From positions 1 to 64,000 of the forward strand of contig NZ_MKCT01000002.1 of the NCBI RefSeq assembly GCF_001855555.1: a stretch of 64,000 nt of DNA, in the 5' to 3' direction. Source of the stretch: Chromobacterium sphagni. Its GTDB lineage: Bacteria > Pseudomonadota > Gammaproteobacteria > Burkholderiales > Chromobacteriaceae. Shown piece by piece: positions 21,229 to 29,607 of this stretch (position 1 is its first letter; each line of letters starts with the position of its first letter). The position numbers were made by a program, and so were the translations under genes. The notes under the pieces were generated by a model. The model searched no databases, was not told the origin of the DNA, and saw only the letters and a program-made list of their open reading frames with translations.

Positions 21229-22578
21229 TCAGTTGAAACCCAGCATGCCCAGCGTCTGGTTCATCTGGGTCTGCATGTTCTGCAACTGGGTGAATTGGGC
21301 CAGGTAGCGCTGGTAGGTCTGCTGATACTGCTGCTGCAGCGCGTCCTGGCGGCGGTTCAGATCCTGCTGAGTGCGGTCGGCGCTGTCCTTGCGCTGCTTG
21401 AGCAGGCCGCTGCTGTAGTTCAGCCACTTGTCGAGATAGTCGCCGCTTTGCTTGAGCGCGCCGTTCTGGCTGGTGCCGTTGAAGTAGCGGTCCAATGCGT
21501 CCGGGGTGTTCTTCAGCGTGTCGCCCAGCTTCTTGCTGTCCAGCGCCAGGCTGCCGTCGCGGCTGGCGCTGATGCCTAGTTGTCCCAGCGTGATGCCGTC
21601 GAAGGACTGGCGCAGGATGGAGTTGAGCTGGCTTTTCAGGCTGCGGATGCTGGAATCGTCGGCGAAGGGACCGGCGGTGGCACCGTTGATGCCCGGCTGG
21701 GACAAATCGCCGATGGCCTTGTAGATCTTGTTGTAGCTATCGACGAAGGACTGCACGTTGGCAGTGGTGTCGTTGTCGCTGCGGCTCACCGCCAGTTGCA
21801 GAGGCGCGTCGCCGTCCTTCATCGCCTTGTTCACGGTGAAGCTGACGCCGTCGATATTGTCGAAAGTGTTGGAGGCTTGCTGCATGCGCACGCCGCTGGT
21901 CTTGCCACCCAGCCACACCACGGCATCCTGCGCCTGGGTCAGCTGCTTGGACGAGGACAGGCCGTTCTTCAGGCCAGCGTCGCTCACCTGGGACAGGTCC
22001 AGCGAAATGGCGCCGCTCTGGCCGGTCTTGCCGGAGGACAGCACCAACTGGCTGACGCCGTTGTTGTTCAGCACCATCGCGTTGACCTTGCCGGCGTTGC
22101 CGCTGGAGCGGTTGATCGCCAGCGCCAGCTCGCTGGGCGACAGCTTGCCGTCGCCGTCGCGGTCGGCACCGGCCATCGACACGTCGAAAGTGTCGCCGCC
22201 CGCCAGCTTGACGGTGAACTTGTCGCCGGCCTGCGCGGTGGCGCCGGACAGGTCGCCCATCGCCAATTGCTGGGCGCTCGCCAGTTGCTCGACGAACAGG
22301 CTGTAGTTGCCGGGCTGGGCATTGCCCTTGGCGCTGACGGTGGCCGCGCCGTCCGGACTGGCGGTGGCGTTCATCGCCACCAGGCTCTTCTTGCCGGTCA
22401 GCGTGCTCAGGCTGGTCTTGTAATCCTGCAGCGCCTTTTGCAGCTGGTTCAGCGCGTCGCTGCGCGCCTTGGCCGCCTTGGTCTGGTTGTCAAGCTGGGT
22501 CTGCATATTGCCCAGGCTGGTTTTGGCCAGATTGTCCGCCCAGGTACTGGGCGGCATCGCGTTGAAGTCTATCGCCAT
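21229..22578 (-). CDS. fliD: Flagellar filament cap protein FliD (LafB)
   Basis: The cap that folds exported flagellin at the filament tip. The N-terminal coiled region (about 10-65) is followed by the beta-rich FliD core and the FliD_C domain with SQPGINGATAGPFADDSSIRSLKSQLNSIL and LGISASRDGSLALD, then a terminal coiled coil ending QNMQTQMNQTLGMLGFN. A stretch near residues 140-150 (DRDGDGKLSPSE) reads like an EF-hand calcium loop, which is unusual for a cap protein. 449 residues. AGGAA precedes the ATG. Confidence 0.92.
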   Translation of the reverse strand: MAIDFNAMPPSTWADNLAKTSLGNMQTQLDNQTKAAKARSDALNQLQKALQDYKTSLSTLTGKKSLVAMNATASPDGAATVSAKGNAQPGNYSLFVEQLASAQQLAMGDLSGATAQAGDKFTVKLAGGDTFDVSMAGADRDGDGKLSPSELALAINRSSGNAGKVNAMVLNNNGVSQLVLSSGKTGQSGAISLDLSQVSDAGLKNGLSSSKQLTQAQDAVVWLGGKTSGVRMQQASNTFDNIDGVSFTVNKAMKDGDAPLQLAVSRSDNDTTANVQSFVDSYNKIYKAIGDLSQPGINGATAGPFADDSSIRSLKSQLNSILRQSFDGITLGQLGISASRDGSLALDSKKLGDTLKNTPDALDRYFNGTSQNGALKQSGDYLDKWLNYSSGLLKQRKDSADRTQQDLNRRQDALQQQYQQTYQRYLAQFTQLQNMQTQMNQTLGMLGFN

Positions 22579-22657
22579 CGCTATTCCTTTCGTCGGCTAA
22601 CGGTATTCACCATTCAATGGCGACCGCGCGCGGCCATCGCTGAAACATCGTGAATAT

Positions 22658-23095
22658 TCACCACTCGCTGGCGCTCCGCAGCCAGGCCTGGCCAGCGGCC
22701 TCGTCGGTGCGCTTCTGCTCGGCGCGCGCCTGTTCCCGACGCCACGCCGACAGGGTCTGGTCGCGCAGCAGCGCCACCTGCTCCTGACGCTGGCGCGCGG
22801 CCAGCAAGTGGCGCTGGCTGACCGCGGCGTCCGCCTCGGCCAGCTGCAGGTCTTGCCGCTGCGACTGGCGCAAACCCGCCAGATGGCCCTTGTAGCCGGC
22901 GCAGTTCAGCGCCAGCGCCGGATGCCCCGACGCGGCGCTGGCGCCGCTGGCGGCGCTCAATTGCTCCAGCCTCTCGATATTGCGGCGGTAGCGCTCCTGC
23001 AGCCGGCGCTTGCCGGCCAGCTCGGTTTCCAGCTGCTGGCGGTCGCGCTCGCGCAGTTGCAGCAGCAGGTTCAATTGGACGATGGGCTGGTTCAC
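22658..23095 (-). CDS. fliJ: Flagellar export protein FliJ
   Basis: A 145-residue, nearly all-helical coiled-coil protein, as expected for FliJ, the central stalk-like subunit of the export ATPase and escort for chaperones. It has dense Gln, Arg and Leu content and heptads across the full length (LRERDRQQLETELAGKRRLQ region). The ATG overlaps the fliI stop as ATGA. The following 79 bp up to fliD hold no gene. Confidence 0.82.
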   Translation of the reverse strand: MNQPIVQLNLLLQLRERDRQQLETELAGKRRLQERYRRNIERLEQLSAASGASAASGHPALALNCAGYKGHLAGLRQSQRQDLQLAEADAAVSQRHLLAARQRQEQVALLRDQTLSAWRREQARAEQKRTDEAAGQAWLRSASEW

Positions 23096-24405
23096 GCGCG
23101 CGACAGCTCCTGCAGTTGACTGCGGGTTTCGTCAAAGCCGGCCGCCTCAGCCGCGCCCTGGCACAGCATGGCCTCGATGCGCGGCTGCAGGCGCAGCGCG
23201 CGGTCGGTGGCCGGGTCGGCGCCGGGCACGTAAGCGCCCAGCGGCAGCAGACCGCGCACCTCTTGGTAGCGGCTCCACGCGCCGCGCAGATCGCGGGCGG
23301 CGGCGGCGTGTTCGGGGTCGATCAGTTGGCTCATGCAGCGGCTGACCGAACGGGAAATGTCTATCGCCGGATAATGGCCGCGCTCGGCCAGCTCGCGGCT
23401 GAGCACTATGTGGCCGTCGAGGATGGCGCGGGCGGTGTCCGCCACCGGGTCCTGCTGGTCGTCGCCTTCGGCCAGCACGGTGTAGATGGCGCTCATGCTG
23501 CCCTCGCCGCCCTCACCGTTGCCAGCGCTTTCCGCCAGGCCGGGCAGCAGGCCGAACACCGACGGCGGATAGCCGCGGGTGGCCGGCGGCTCGCCCAGCG
23601 CCAGCGCCATTTCGCGCTGCGCCATAGCGTAGCGGGTCAGCGAATCCACCAGCAGCAGCACGTTGCGGCCCTGATCGCGGAAGTGGGCGGCGATGGTGTG
23701 GCACAGCTCGGTGGCCTTCAGCCGCATCAGCGGCGACTCATCGGCCGGCGCCACCACCAGCACCGCCTTGGCCAGCCCTTCGGCGCCCAGCGAGTGTTCG
23801 ACGAACTCGCGCACCTCGCGGCCGCGCTCGCCAATCAGCCCCACCACCACCACCTCGGCTTCGGTGTGGCGGGTGATCATGCCGAGCAAAACGCTCTTGC
23901 CGACACCGGAGCCGGCGAACAGGCCGACGCGCTGGCCGCGGCCTATGGTCAGCATGCCGTTGATGGCGCGCACGCCCACGTCCAGCGGCGTGTCCACCGG
24001 CTTTTTCCGCAAGGGATTGATCTGCGGCGGATGGGCGGCCAGCGGCATGTCGCCGCCCAGCCGGCCCTTGTCGTCCAAGGGCTCGCCCAGCCCGTTGACG
24101 ATGCGGCCCAGCCAGCCGTCGCCTATCGTCAAGCCGCTGCTTTCCGGCGCCGGCAGCACCCGGGCGCCGGTGGCGAGGCCCACCGGCTTCTTGAACGGCA
24201 TCAGGAAGGAGACTTCGCGCTTGAAGCCCACCACCTGCGCCGGCAGCCAACCGCCGGCGGCGGTTTCGATCAGGCAACGCTGGCCGGTTTCCAGCGGACA
24301 GCCGACGCTCTCCAGCAACAGGCCGCTCACGCCCACCAACCTGCCGCTGATGGTGGCGACAGGGGCGTCCGGCACGGACAGCTGGCTGAGCGCCCGGCGC
24401 AGCAT
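23092..24405 (-). CDS. fliI: Flagellum-specific export ATPase FliI
   Basis: The hexameric F1-beta-like ATPase of the type III export apparatus. Walker A AGSGVGKS lies near residues 164-171, Walker B is in VLLLVDSLTRYAMAQRE, and the conserved GEPPATRGYPPSVF loop and GSMSAIYTVLAEGDD segment follow. At 437 residues it is normal. It lies three bases after the fliH stop and overlaps fliJ. Together with FliH and FliJ it feeds FlhA and FlhB. Confidence 0.96.
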   Translation of the reverse strand: MLRRALSQLSVPDAPVATISGRLVGVSGLLLESVGCPLETGQRCLIETAAGGWLPAQVVGFKREVSFLMPFKKPVGLATGARVLPAPESSGLTIGDGWLGRIVNGLGEPLDDKGRLGGDMPLAAHPPQINPLRKKPVDTPLDVGVRAINGMLTIGRGQRVGLFAGSGVGKSVLLGMITRHTEAEVVVVGLIGERGREVREFVEHSLGAEGLAKAVLVVAPADESPLMRLKATELCHTIAAHFRDQGRNVLLLVDSLTRYAMAQREMALALGEPPATRGYPPSVFGLLPGLAESAGNGEGGEGSMSAIYTVLAEGDDQQDPVADTARAILDGHIVLSRELAERGHYPAIDISRSVSRCMSQLIDPEHAAAARDLRGAWSRYQEVRGLLPLGAYVPGADPATDRALRLQPRIEAMLCQGAAEAAGFDETRSQLQELSRA

Positions 24406-24408
24406 CGC

Positions 24409-25095
24409 TTAGGCTTCCGCCTGCGCGGCCGGGTCGGCCCGCAGTTGTTCGCGCAGGCTGTCCACGCAATGCTCCAGCCGCTGCTGGCAGCCGGCGTCGG
24501 CTTCGAATTCGGCCCCGCGCACCCGGCATTCGCCCGGCGCCAGGCCGGAATCGGCCAGCAGCCGCCACTTGGCGGACCGCTCCGGCGCCAATTCGCGGAT
24601 GCGCTGGCACTCTTCCGGGTTGAGCAGCACCTCCACCTCGCCCTGGCTGTGGGCGGAAGCCGGCAGCGCGGCCAGCGTCTCCTCCACCAGGTCCAGGATC
24701 TGCACCGGCTTCAATGCCAGTTCGCAGCGGATCACCTGGCGCGCCACCTTGGCCACCAGTTCCACCACTTCGTCGCGCTGCGCGGCCTGGTAGTCGCGGC
24801 ACAGCCGTTGCAGTTGTCCGATGGCCGCGTCCAGCGGCGCGGCGATGCTGGCGAAGCGCGCCAACGCCTCGTCGCGCGCCGCCGCGCCGCCCTCCTGCCG
24901 GCCCTGCTGCAGGCCGGCCTGATAACCGGCGTCGCGGCCGGCGGCTTCGCCGCTGTCAAAACCTTCGCGGTAGCCGGCGTCCATGCCCTGGCGGAAACCG
25001 TCGGCGGCGGAGGCCTGCACCTCGGCGGCGGCCGTCGGCTCCAGCGGCGCGCCGTCTATCAACGGCGGAAAACGGAAGGGGCGCCAGTGCTTCAC
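24409..25095 (-). CDS. fliH: Flagellar assembly protein FliH
   Basis: FliH is the regulatory stator-like subunit of the FliI ATPase. The 228-residue chain has the diagnostic run of GxxxG/AxxxG repeats (GFRQGMDAGYREGF, GEAAGRDAGYQAGLQQG) near residues 33-72. A C-terminal V-ATPase E-subunit-like domain follows (VVELVAKVARQVIRCEL, EVEVLLNPEECQRI). The start is a GTG at 25095 that forms GTGA with a TGA at 25092-25094. That TGA would be the natural fliG stop if the apparent fliG frameshift is corrected. Confidence 0.9.
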   Translation of the reverse strand: MKHWRPFRFPPLIDGAPLEPTAAAEVQASAADGFRQGMDAGYREGFDSGEAAGRDAGYQAGLQQGRQEGGAAARDEALARFASIAAPLDAAIGQLQRLCRDYQAAQRDEVVELVAKVARQVIRCELALKPVQILDLVEETLAALPASAHSQGEVEVLLNPEECQRIRELAPERSAKWRLLADSGLAPGECRVRGAEFEADAGCQQRLEHCVDSLREQLRADPAAQAEA

Positions 25096-26140
25096 TCGAC
25101 CACTTCCTCGGGAACAGCTGCAGATCGATCTCGCCGCCGTCGGCCAACTGGCGCACCTGGGCCATGATCTCGCGCCGCGCCTCCTCCACCCGACTTTTCG
25201 GCACCGGGCCGGAGCGGCGCATCGTCGCTTCGAAATTCTGCGCCTGGCGGCGCGGCATGGTCTGGATGATGGCGTCGCGCACCGCCGGCTCGGCGCCCTT
25301 GAGCGCAATGGCCCACTGCTCCAGCGCAACGTCCTCGCAGATGCGGGTGAGCACTTCCTCGGTCTGGCGCGACAGGATGAAGAAGTCGTACATCCGCACC
25401 TCGATTTCGTCGACGATGTCCGGATCGTGCGCGCGCAGCAGCTCCATCATCTGGCTGCGGTCGCCCGGCAGGCGGTTGATGATGTCGGCGGTCTGCTGCA
25501 TGCCTTCCACCGCGGTGCTCTGGGTGTGCAGGCTTTCCAGGCAGCGGTTGACCAGCTCTTCCAGCTCCTGCAGCAGTTCGCGGTCAACATCGGTGAGGCG
25601 GGCCACATTGACCAGCACGCTGTCGCGGCTGGCGGCCGGCAGGGCGTCCACCACCTGGCCGGCCAAGGCCGGCGGCAGGAAGGCCAGGAACACCGCTTGC
25701 ATCCGCACGTGCTCGGCGGCGATGCGCTCGGCCAGCCACTGCGGCGACACCCATTGCAGCCGCGCCATCTTGGGACGGATGGCGTCGCCGTAGATGGTGT
25801 CCAGCACGCTGCCGGCGATGTCGTTGCCCAGCGCCAACTCCAGCGAGCGCTTGAGGAAGCTGCGGCTGGCGCCGTGCACGCCGCTCTGCTCGCGGTATTC
25901 GTCGAAGAACTTCTGCATGGTGGTCTTCACCGCATCCACCTTGATGCCGCTCATGCCGCTCATCGCCTGGGTCACCTGCAGCAGCTCCTCGCGGCTGAGG
26001 CAGCGCAGCACCGCCGCCGCCGGCTCCTCGCCCATGCACAGCAGCAGCACCGCCGCCTGTTCGATGGCGCTCATCTGGCCACTGGCCGCCGGCGGGAGGT
26101 AAGGCGCCGCGTCCGGCGCAAAGTTATTGCTTGCGTCCAT
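24956..26140 (-). CDS. fliG: Flagellar motor switch protein FliG, apparent frameshift near 3' end
   Basis: FliG is the rotor protein that receives torque from MotA. N-terminal, middle (EHVRMQAVFLAFLPPALAGQVVDALP, an EHPQT-region variant) and C-terminal domains (DIVDEIEVRMYDFFILSRQTEEVLTRI) are intact to about residue 342. The literal frame then continues as an Arg-rich tail to 394 residues and overlaps fliH by 140 bp. One extra G in the GGG at 25110-25112 would instead give an end PEEVVE with a TGA at 25092 that overlaps the fliH GTG. That restores about 349 residues and the coupling seen elsewhere in the operon. A real mutation or a sequencing error are both possible. The ATG at 26140 overlaps fliF by 17 bp. 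Confidence 0.9.
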   Translation of the reverse strand: MDASNNFAPDAAPYLPPAASGQMSAIEQAAVLLLCMGEEPAAAVLRCLSREELLQVTQAMSGMSGIKVDAVKTTMQKFFDEYREQSGVHGASRSFLKRSLELALGNDIAGSVLDTIYGDAIRPKMARLQWVSPQWLAERIAAEHVRMQAVFLAFLPPALAGQVVDALPAASRDSVLVNVARLTDVDRELLQELEELVNRCLESLHTQSTAVEGMQQTADIINRLPGDRSQMMELLRAHDPDIVDEIEVRMYDFFILSRQTEEVLTRICEDVALEQWAIALKGAEPAVRDAIIQTMPRRQAQNFEATMRRSGPVPKSRVEEARREIMAQVRQLADGGEIDLQLFPRKWSSEALAPLPFSAVDRRRAAGADGRRRGAGLRRRRFPPGHGRRLPRRF

Positions 26141-27803
26141 TGTTCTGCACCCATTGTTTGACCACTTCGGCCACCCGCTCCGGCTCCTTGGCCGCCAGCA
26201 CCTTCAGGTGGTCCACCAGCACGTCCACCGGCGAACCGGCGGGCGGCAGATCGTAATTTTCCAACAACGGCACCACCGGGTTGTTGCCCGGCGCGGCGGC
26301 GGCCGCCAGCGCGGCCTGGCGCTGGCCGGACACTTCGCGCAGCGGACGGCTGTCCAGCAGCGGGTCCTCAGGCGTCAGCGCCAGCGCGTCGGGGGTGTAG
26401 TCGCGCAGCTTGTGTTCAGCCAACTGCCGCGCCAGCTTCAGCAGCGGACGGGCCAGCAGCAGATAGGCCAGCAGCAGCGCGACGGCGTAGGCCGCCCAGC
26501 GCGCGCCCTCGAACCAGGTTTCCGGCTGCTCCCAGATCGCCTCTTCCGCCACCGGGGCTGCGAAGCTCAGCGTGGACACAGCCAGCACATCGCCGCGTTC
26601 CGCGCTGATGCCCAGGCCATTGCGCAGCAGCTTGTCGATATTGGCCAGCTCGGCCGGCTGCCAGCCCTTCTTGCCGGGCGCGGCAGCCTGGTTCAGCACC
26701 ACCGCCACGCTTAGGCGGCGCAGCGTGCCGCGCGCCTTCTTGATGTTCATGATGTTGCGGTCGTAGGCGTACTGGCGGGTGACGGCGTTTTTGCTGTTGC
26801 CGGACTTCTCATTGGCCGGGCCGGAGGAGTCGGTGCTGACCGGACGGTTGCTCAGCGAGCCGGGCACGCCCAGCGCCATGCGCTCGGTGCTGGTTTCCTC
26901 GCGCGAGGCCTCGTTGGTGACCTTGGGCGCCTCGCCGTATTTCTCGCGGGTTTCCTCGACGCGGTCGTTGTCGACGTCGGCGGTGACGCTCACCTTGAAG
27001 TTGCCCGCGCCCAGCGCCGGGGCTAGAAGATCGCGCACGTTCTGCAGCGCCTGTTCGCGGAAGCGGCGCGCCGCCTCGTTGTCAGAGCCCAACATGCCGC
27101 CGTCGGACAGATCGACATGGGCGGACAACAGATTGCCGCTCTGGTCCACCAGCGTCACCTGCGACGGGTCCAGCGTGGAGACGCTGCCGGCCACCAGCTT
27201 GACCACCGCGGCGATCTGCTCGCCGGACAGCTGCTGGCCGGGCTTGAGGGTGACCACCACCGAGGCCGAGCCCTTGTCGGTGCCGGCGGTGATGAAGGAA
27301 GTGCTGCGCGGCAGCGACAGATGCACGCGGGCGGCGCGCACCGGATCCAGCGCCAGGATGCTCTGCACCAGCTCGCCCTCCAGGCCGCGGCGGAAACGCA
27401 CGTCCTGCACAAACTGGCTGACGCCCAGCGGATCGTTCTTGTCCAACAGCTCCAGGCCGGCCGGCAGCTGCGCCACCACGCCCTTGGCCGCCAGTTGCAT
27501 GCGCACCCGGCCCAGTTCGCTGTCCGGCACCAGCACCTGGCCGGTTTGCGGATGAATGCGGTAGGGAATCTTTTCGGCGTCCAGCACCGCCATCATGTCG
27601 GCGCCGCTCACCTTCTCCTGCGCGCCGAACACCGGTTTGTAACTGGCGTCGTCGCGCCACAGCCACAGCGTCAGCAGCACGCTGAGCGCGATGGCCAGGA
27701 TCACCATCGGCAGCAGATAGCGCCAGGCGTTGGCCGGCAGCAGGCGGCGGCCGGCCATTTTTTCTTGTACGGCGGCAAAGCCGCTACGCAATTGCTTGAC
27801 CAC
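26124..27803 (-). CDS. fliF: Flagellar MS-ring protein FliF
   Basis: FliF forms the MS ring in the inner membrane, the base for the switch and export gate. There are two transmembrane helices, near residues 29-49 and 430-450. Ring-building motifs include YKPVFG, KIPYRIHPQTGQVLVP, VQDVRFRRGLEGELVQSI, ARVHLSLP and VTLVDQSGNLLS. A long periplasmic loop and a C-terminal FliG-binding tail (VDHLKVLAAKEPERVAEVVKQWV) follow. 559 residues. The start is a GTG at 27803 with GGGAG upstream, 13 bp after fliE. Confidence 0.95.
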   Translation of the reverse strand: MVKQLRSGFAAVQEKMAGRRLLPANAWRYLLPMVILAIALSVLLTLWLWRDDASYKPVFGAQEKVSGADMMAVLDAEKIPYRIHPQTGQVLVPDSELGRVRMQLAAKGVVAQLPAGLELLDKNDPLGVSQFVQDVRFRRGLEGELVQSILALDPVRAARVHLSLPRSTSFITAGTDKGSASVVVTLKPGQQLSGEQIAAVVKLVAGSVSTLDPSQVTLVDQSGNLLSAHVDLSDGGMLGSDNEAARRFREQALQNVRDLLAPALGAGNFKVSVTADVDNDRVEETREKYGEAPKVTNEASREETSTERMALGVPGSLSNRPVSTDSSGPANEKSGNSKNAVTRQYAYDRNIMNIKKARGTLRRLSVAVVLNQAAAPGKKGWQPAELANIDKLLRNGLGISAERGDVLAVSTLSFAAPVAEEAIWEQPETWFEGARWAAYAVALLLAYLLLARPLLKLARQLAEHKLRDYTPDALALTPEDPLLDSRPLREVSGQRQAALAAAAAPGNNPVVPLLENYDLPPAGSPVDVLVDHLKVLAAKEPERVAEVVKQWVQNNGRKQ

Positions 27804-27816
27804 GTCGTCTCCCGAC

Positions 27817-28158
27817 TTACAGCTGCATCTTGATCAAGTCGTCGACGGCGCCGACCACCTTGTTGCGCACCTGCATCAGCATCGAAAAGGACAGGCTGGC
27901 CTCCTGGCTCATCAGCATCGCTCCCACCAAGTCATCGCTCTGGCCGCTGTCCACCTCGGTCATCTTGTCCGAGGCCAGGCGGTTCTGCTGGTCCACGTCG
28001 CGCACCGCCGACACCAGGGCCTGGCTGAAGCTTTGCGCAGGCGGCGCATCGTCGTGCGCGGGGCGCGGAGCCGCCATGGCTCCCTGCCCCAGGGTAGCCA
28101 TCTCTCCCAGCAACTGGTTGCGGTCGGCATGGATCATCAAGCCCAGATTGGCGGCCAT
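27817..28158 (-). CDS. fliE: Flagellar hook-basal body protein FliE
   Basis: FliE links the MS ring to the rod. The 113-residue protein has the family's C-terminal pattern: FSQALVSAVRDVDQQNRLASDKMTEVDSG, then EASLSFSMLMQVRNKVVGAVDDLIKMQL. The ATG at 28158 has AAGGA seven bases upstream and is preferred over the GTG at 28161. It is the first gene of the minus-strand run fliE to motB and is divergent from fliM. Confidence 0.92.
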   Translation of the reverse strand: MAANLGLMIHADRNQLLGEMATLGQGAMAAPRPAHDDAPPAQSFSQALVSAVRDVDQQNRLASDKMTEVDSGQSDDLVGAMLMSQEASLSFSMLMQVRNKVVGAVDDLIKMQL

Positions 28159-28208
28159 CACTCATCCTTAATCAACAGGTATCAAAACGCGGCGCGCCTG
28201 CTGCAGGC

Positions 28209-28243
28209 ATCCGCCAGCAATGCTTACATGCAAGCTGGCGGAT
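28209..28243. repeat. Inverted repeat in the fliE-fliM divergent promoter region
   Basis: ATCCGCCAGC (28209-28218) and GCTGGCGGAT (28234-28243) are perfect 10-bp arms around a 15-bp centre. Both flanking genes point outwards, so a terminator has no obvious use; a regulator site is more likely. A second, weaker dyad TTCAC-N10-GTGAA lies at 28279-28298. Confidence 0.6.
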
Positions 28244-28396
28244 TTTAAACTCAACGCTTTATTACTCAGTCGGTATTTTTCACAATCGCAACCGTGAATT
28301 TTCCCCCTTTACCACCGGCGGACAGCCAGTAAGATGCACACTCCCAGCAATTGCCGGGGACTGTCCGACTGTCCCCGACCACGAACGAATACCGCC

Positions 28397-29239
28397 ATGC
28401 CCAAAGCCAAAATCGTTGCGCCGCAGGACGGCGTCCGCCTGCAGGCCTTGGATCTGCGAACCCTGGGACGCCCGATACATCTGTTGCCGCTATTCGAGCG
28501 CGCGCTGCAGCAAGAGCTGGGCGACTTCCTGGAGCGGGAACTGAACCGCCGCTACCACGCCGCGTTCCGCATCGCCGATCTGCGCCAGGCGCTGCCGGCC
28601 GGCGACGAGCGGCGTTGGCAATGGCACGCGCTGGGCGACTGGCAGCTGGGCAGCCACGTCGACCGCAGCCTGCTGTTAGGCATCCTCGATTACCGCTTCG
28701 GCGCCAGCGGCGCGCCCATCAGCGAAGAACTGCCGGCTGAAACCGAAACCGAACGCCGCCTGGCCCGCAACCTGGCCGAGCGGCTGCTGCCGCGGTTGGC
28801 CGCCGCCATCCGGCAACTGGACCAGACCCCGGCCTCCTCCGGCGACAAGCCGCGCCCCCTGCCCTTTGCAGGACAAGCCGCCTGGCAGCTGGAGATCGAT
28901 CTCGCCGACGGCGACGCGTTGCGCGGCACGCTGCGCCTGCGCCTGGGCGCTTCCGCTTTCGAGGCGCTGTTGCAGCATCTGTCCGGACAACGCCCGCGGC
29001 TGGGCACCGGCCACGACCGCGGCGGCTTCCGCGACAAGCTGACGATGCGGCTGGATGCCCGTCTGCTGCAGCAGGAGCTGCCGCTGGGCGCCATCCTCGA
29101 CCTGAAGCCCGGTGCCGTGCTGCCGGTGACGCTGCCGCCGCGGGCGGAAGTCTGCGTGCAGGGCGCGGCGCTGTTCAGCGCCCAAGTGGTGGAACGCCAG
29201 GGCAAGCTGTGCCTGAGCGGCTTTGCCGATACCGAATGA
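28397..29239 (+). CDS. fliM: Flagellar switch protein FliM (lateral, short form)
   Basis: A 280-residue FliM-family protein, shorter than the roughly 330 residues of polar FliM. The C-terminal SpoA-like domain is clear: FRDKLTMRLDARLLQQELPLGAILDLKPGAVLPVTLP. The N-terminus lacks the CheY-P-binding peptide (LSQxEIDALL), and the GGxG loop that contacts FliG reads FGASG. The assignment is supported by the strict order fliM-N-P-Q-R-flhB-flhA. The ATG at 28397 starts the family-like part; upstream codons in the frame do not look FliM-like. It overlaps fliN by four bases. Confidence 0.82.
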   Translation: MPKAKIVAPQDGVRLQALDLRTLGRPIHLLPLFERALQQELGDFLERELNRRYHAAFRIADLRQALPAGDERRWQWHALGDWQLGSHVDRSLLLGILDYRFGASGAPISEELPAETETERRLARNLAERLLPRLAAAIRQLDQTPASSGDKPRPLPFAGQAAWQLEIDLADGDALRGTLRLRLGASAFEALLQHLSGQRPRLGTGHDRGGFRDKLTMRLDARLLQQELPLGAILDLKPGAVLPVTLPPRAEVCVQGAALFSAQVVERQGKLCLSGFADTE

Positions 29240-29607
29240 CTCCCATCGCACTGGAAACACTACGCATGGACCTGAAACAAGATTTCGACCTGGACGGCAT
29301 CCTGGACAGCCTGGAGCCGGAGGCCGCCCCGGCCGAAGCCGCCCGCGCGCCGCGCGACATGACGCCCTTTCTGCGCAAGATCCCGGTGAAGCTGACGCTG
29401 GAAGTCGGCAGCGCAGACGTCAGCCTGGCCGACCTGTGCCAGATCGGCGCGGGCTCGGTGATAGAGCTGGACAAGATCGCCGGCGAGCCGCTGGACATCA
29501 AGGTGAACGGCACCGTGATCGGCCGCGCCGAGGTGGTGGTGTCGGGCGACAACTACGGCCTGAGGGTGGTGGAGCTGAACGACCTGGAACTGGACAACCT
29601 GGCCTGA
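29236..29607 (+). CDS. fliN: Flagellar switch protein FliN
   Basis: The C-ring subunit under FliM. The SpoA domain is typical: IPVKLTLEVGSADVSLADLCQIGAGSVIELDKIAGEPLDIKVNGTVIGRAEVVVSGDNYGLRVVEL. The ATG at 29236 overlaps the fliM stop as ATGA; an ATG at 29266 would give a 113-residue product and cannot be excluded. The stop overlaps the fliP ATG. Confidence 0.92.
   Translation: MTPIALETLRMDLKQDFDLDGILDSLEPEAAPAEAARAPRDMTPFLRKIPVKLTLEVGSADVSLADLCQIGAGSVIELDKIAGEPLDIKVNGTVIGRAEVVVSGDNYGLRVVELNDLELDNLA

Noticed and set aside
25092-25112. Programmed ribosomal frameshift in fliG
   Set aside because: No slippery heptamer or downstream structure was evident; a plain one-base indel or sequencing error explains it more simply.
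23116-25167. Plus-strand ORF of 683 codons opposite fliI, fliH and fliG
   Set aside because: Antisense shadow spanning three clear flagellar genes, with biased composition and no ribosome site.
28162-28396. Sigma-54 promoter between fliE and fliM
   Set aside because: No GG-N10-GC element with the TGGCAC/TTGC context was found on either strand.
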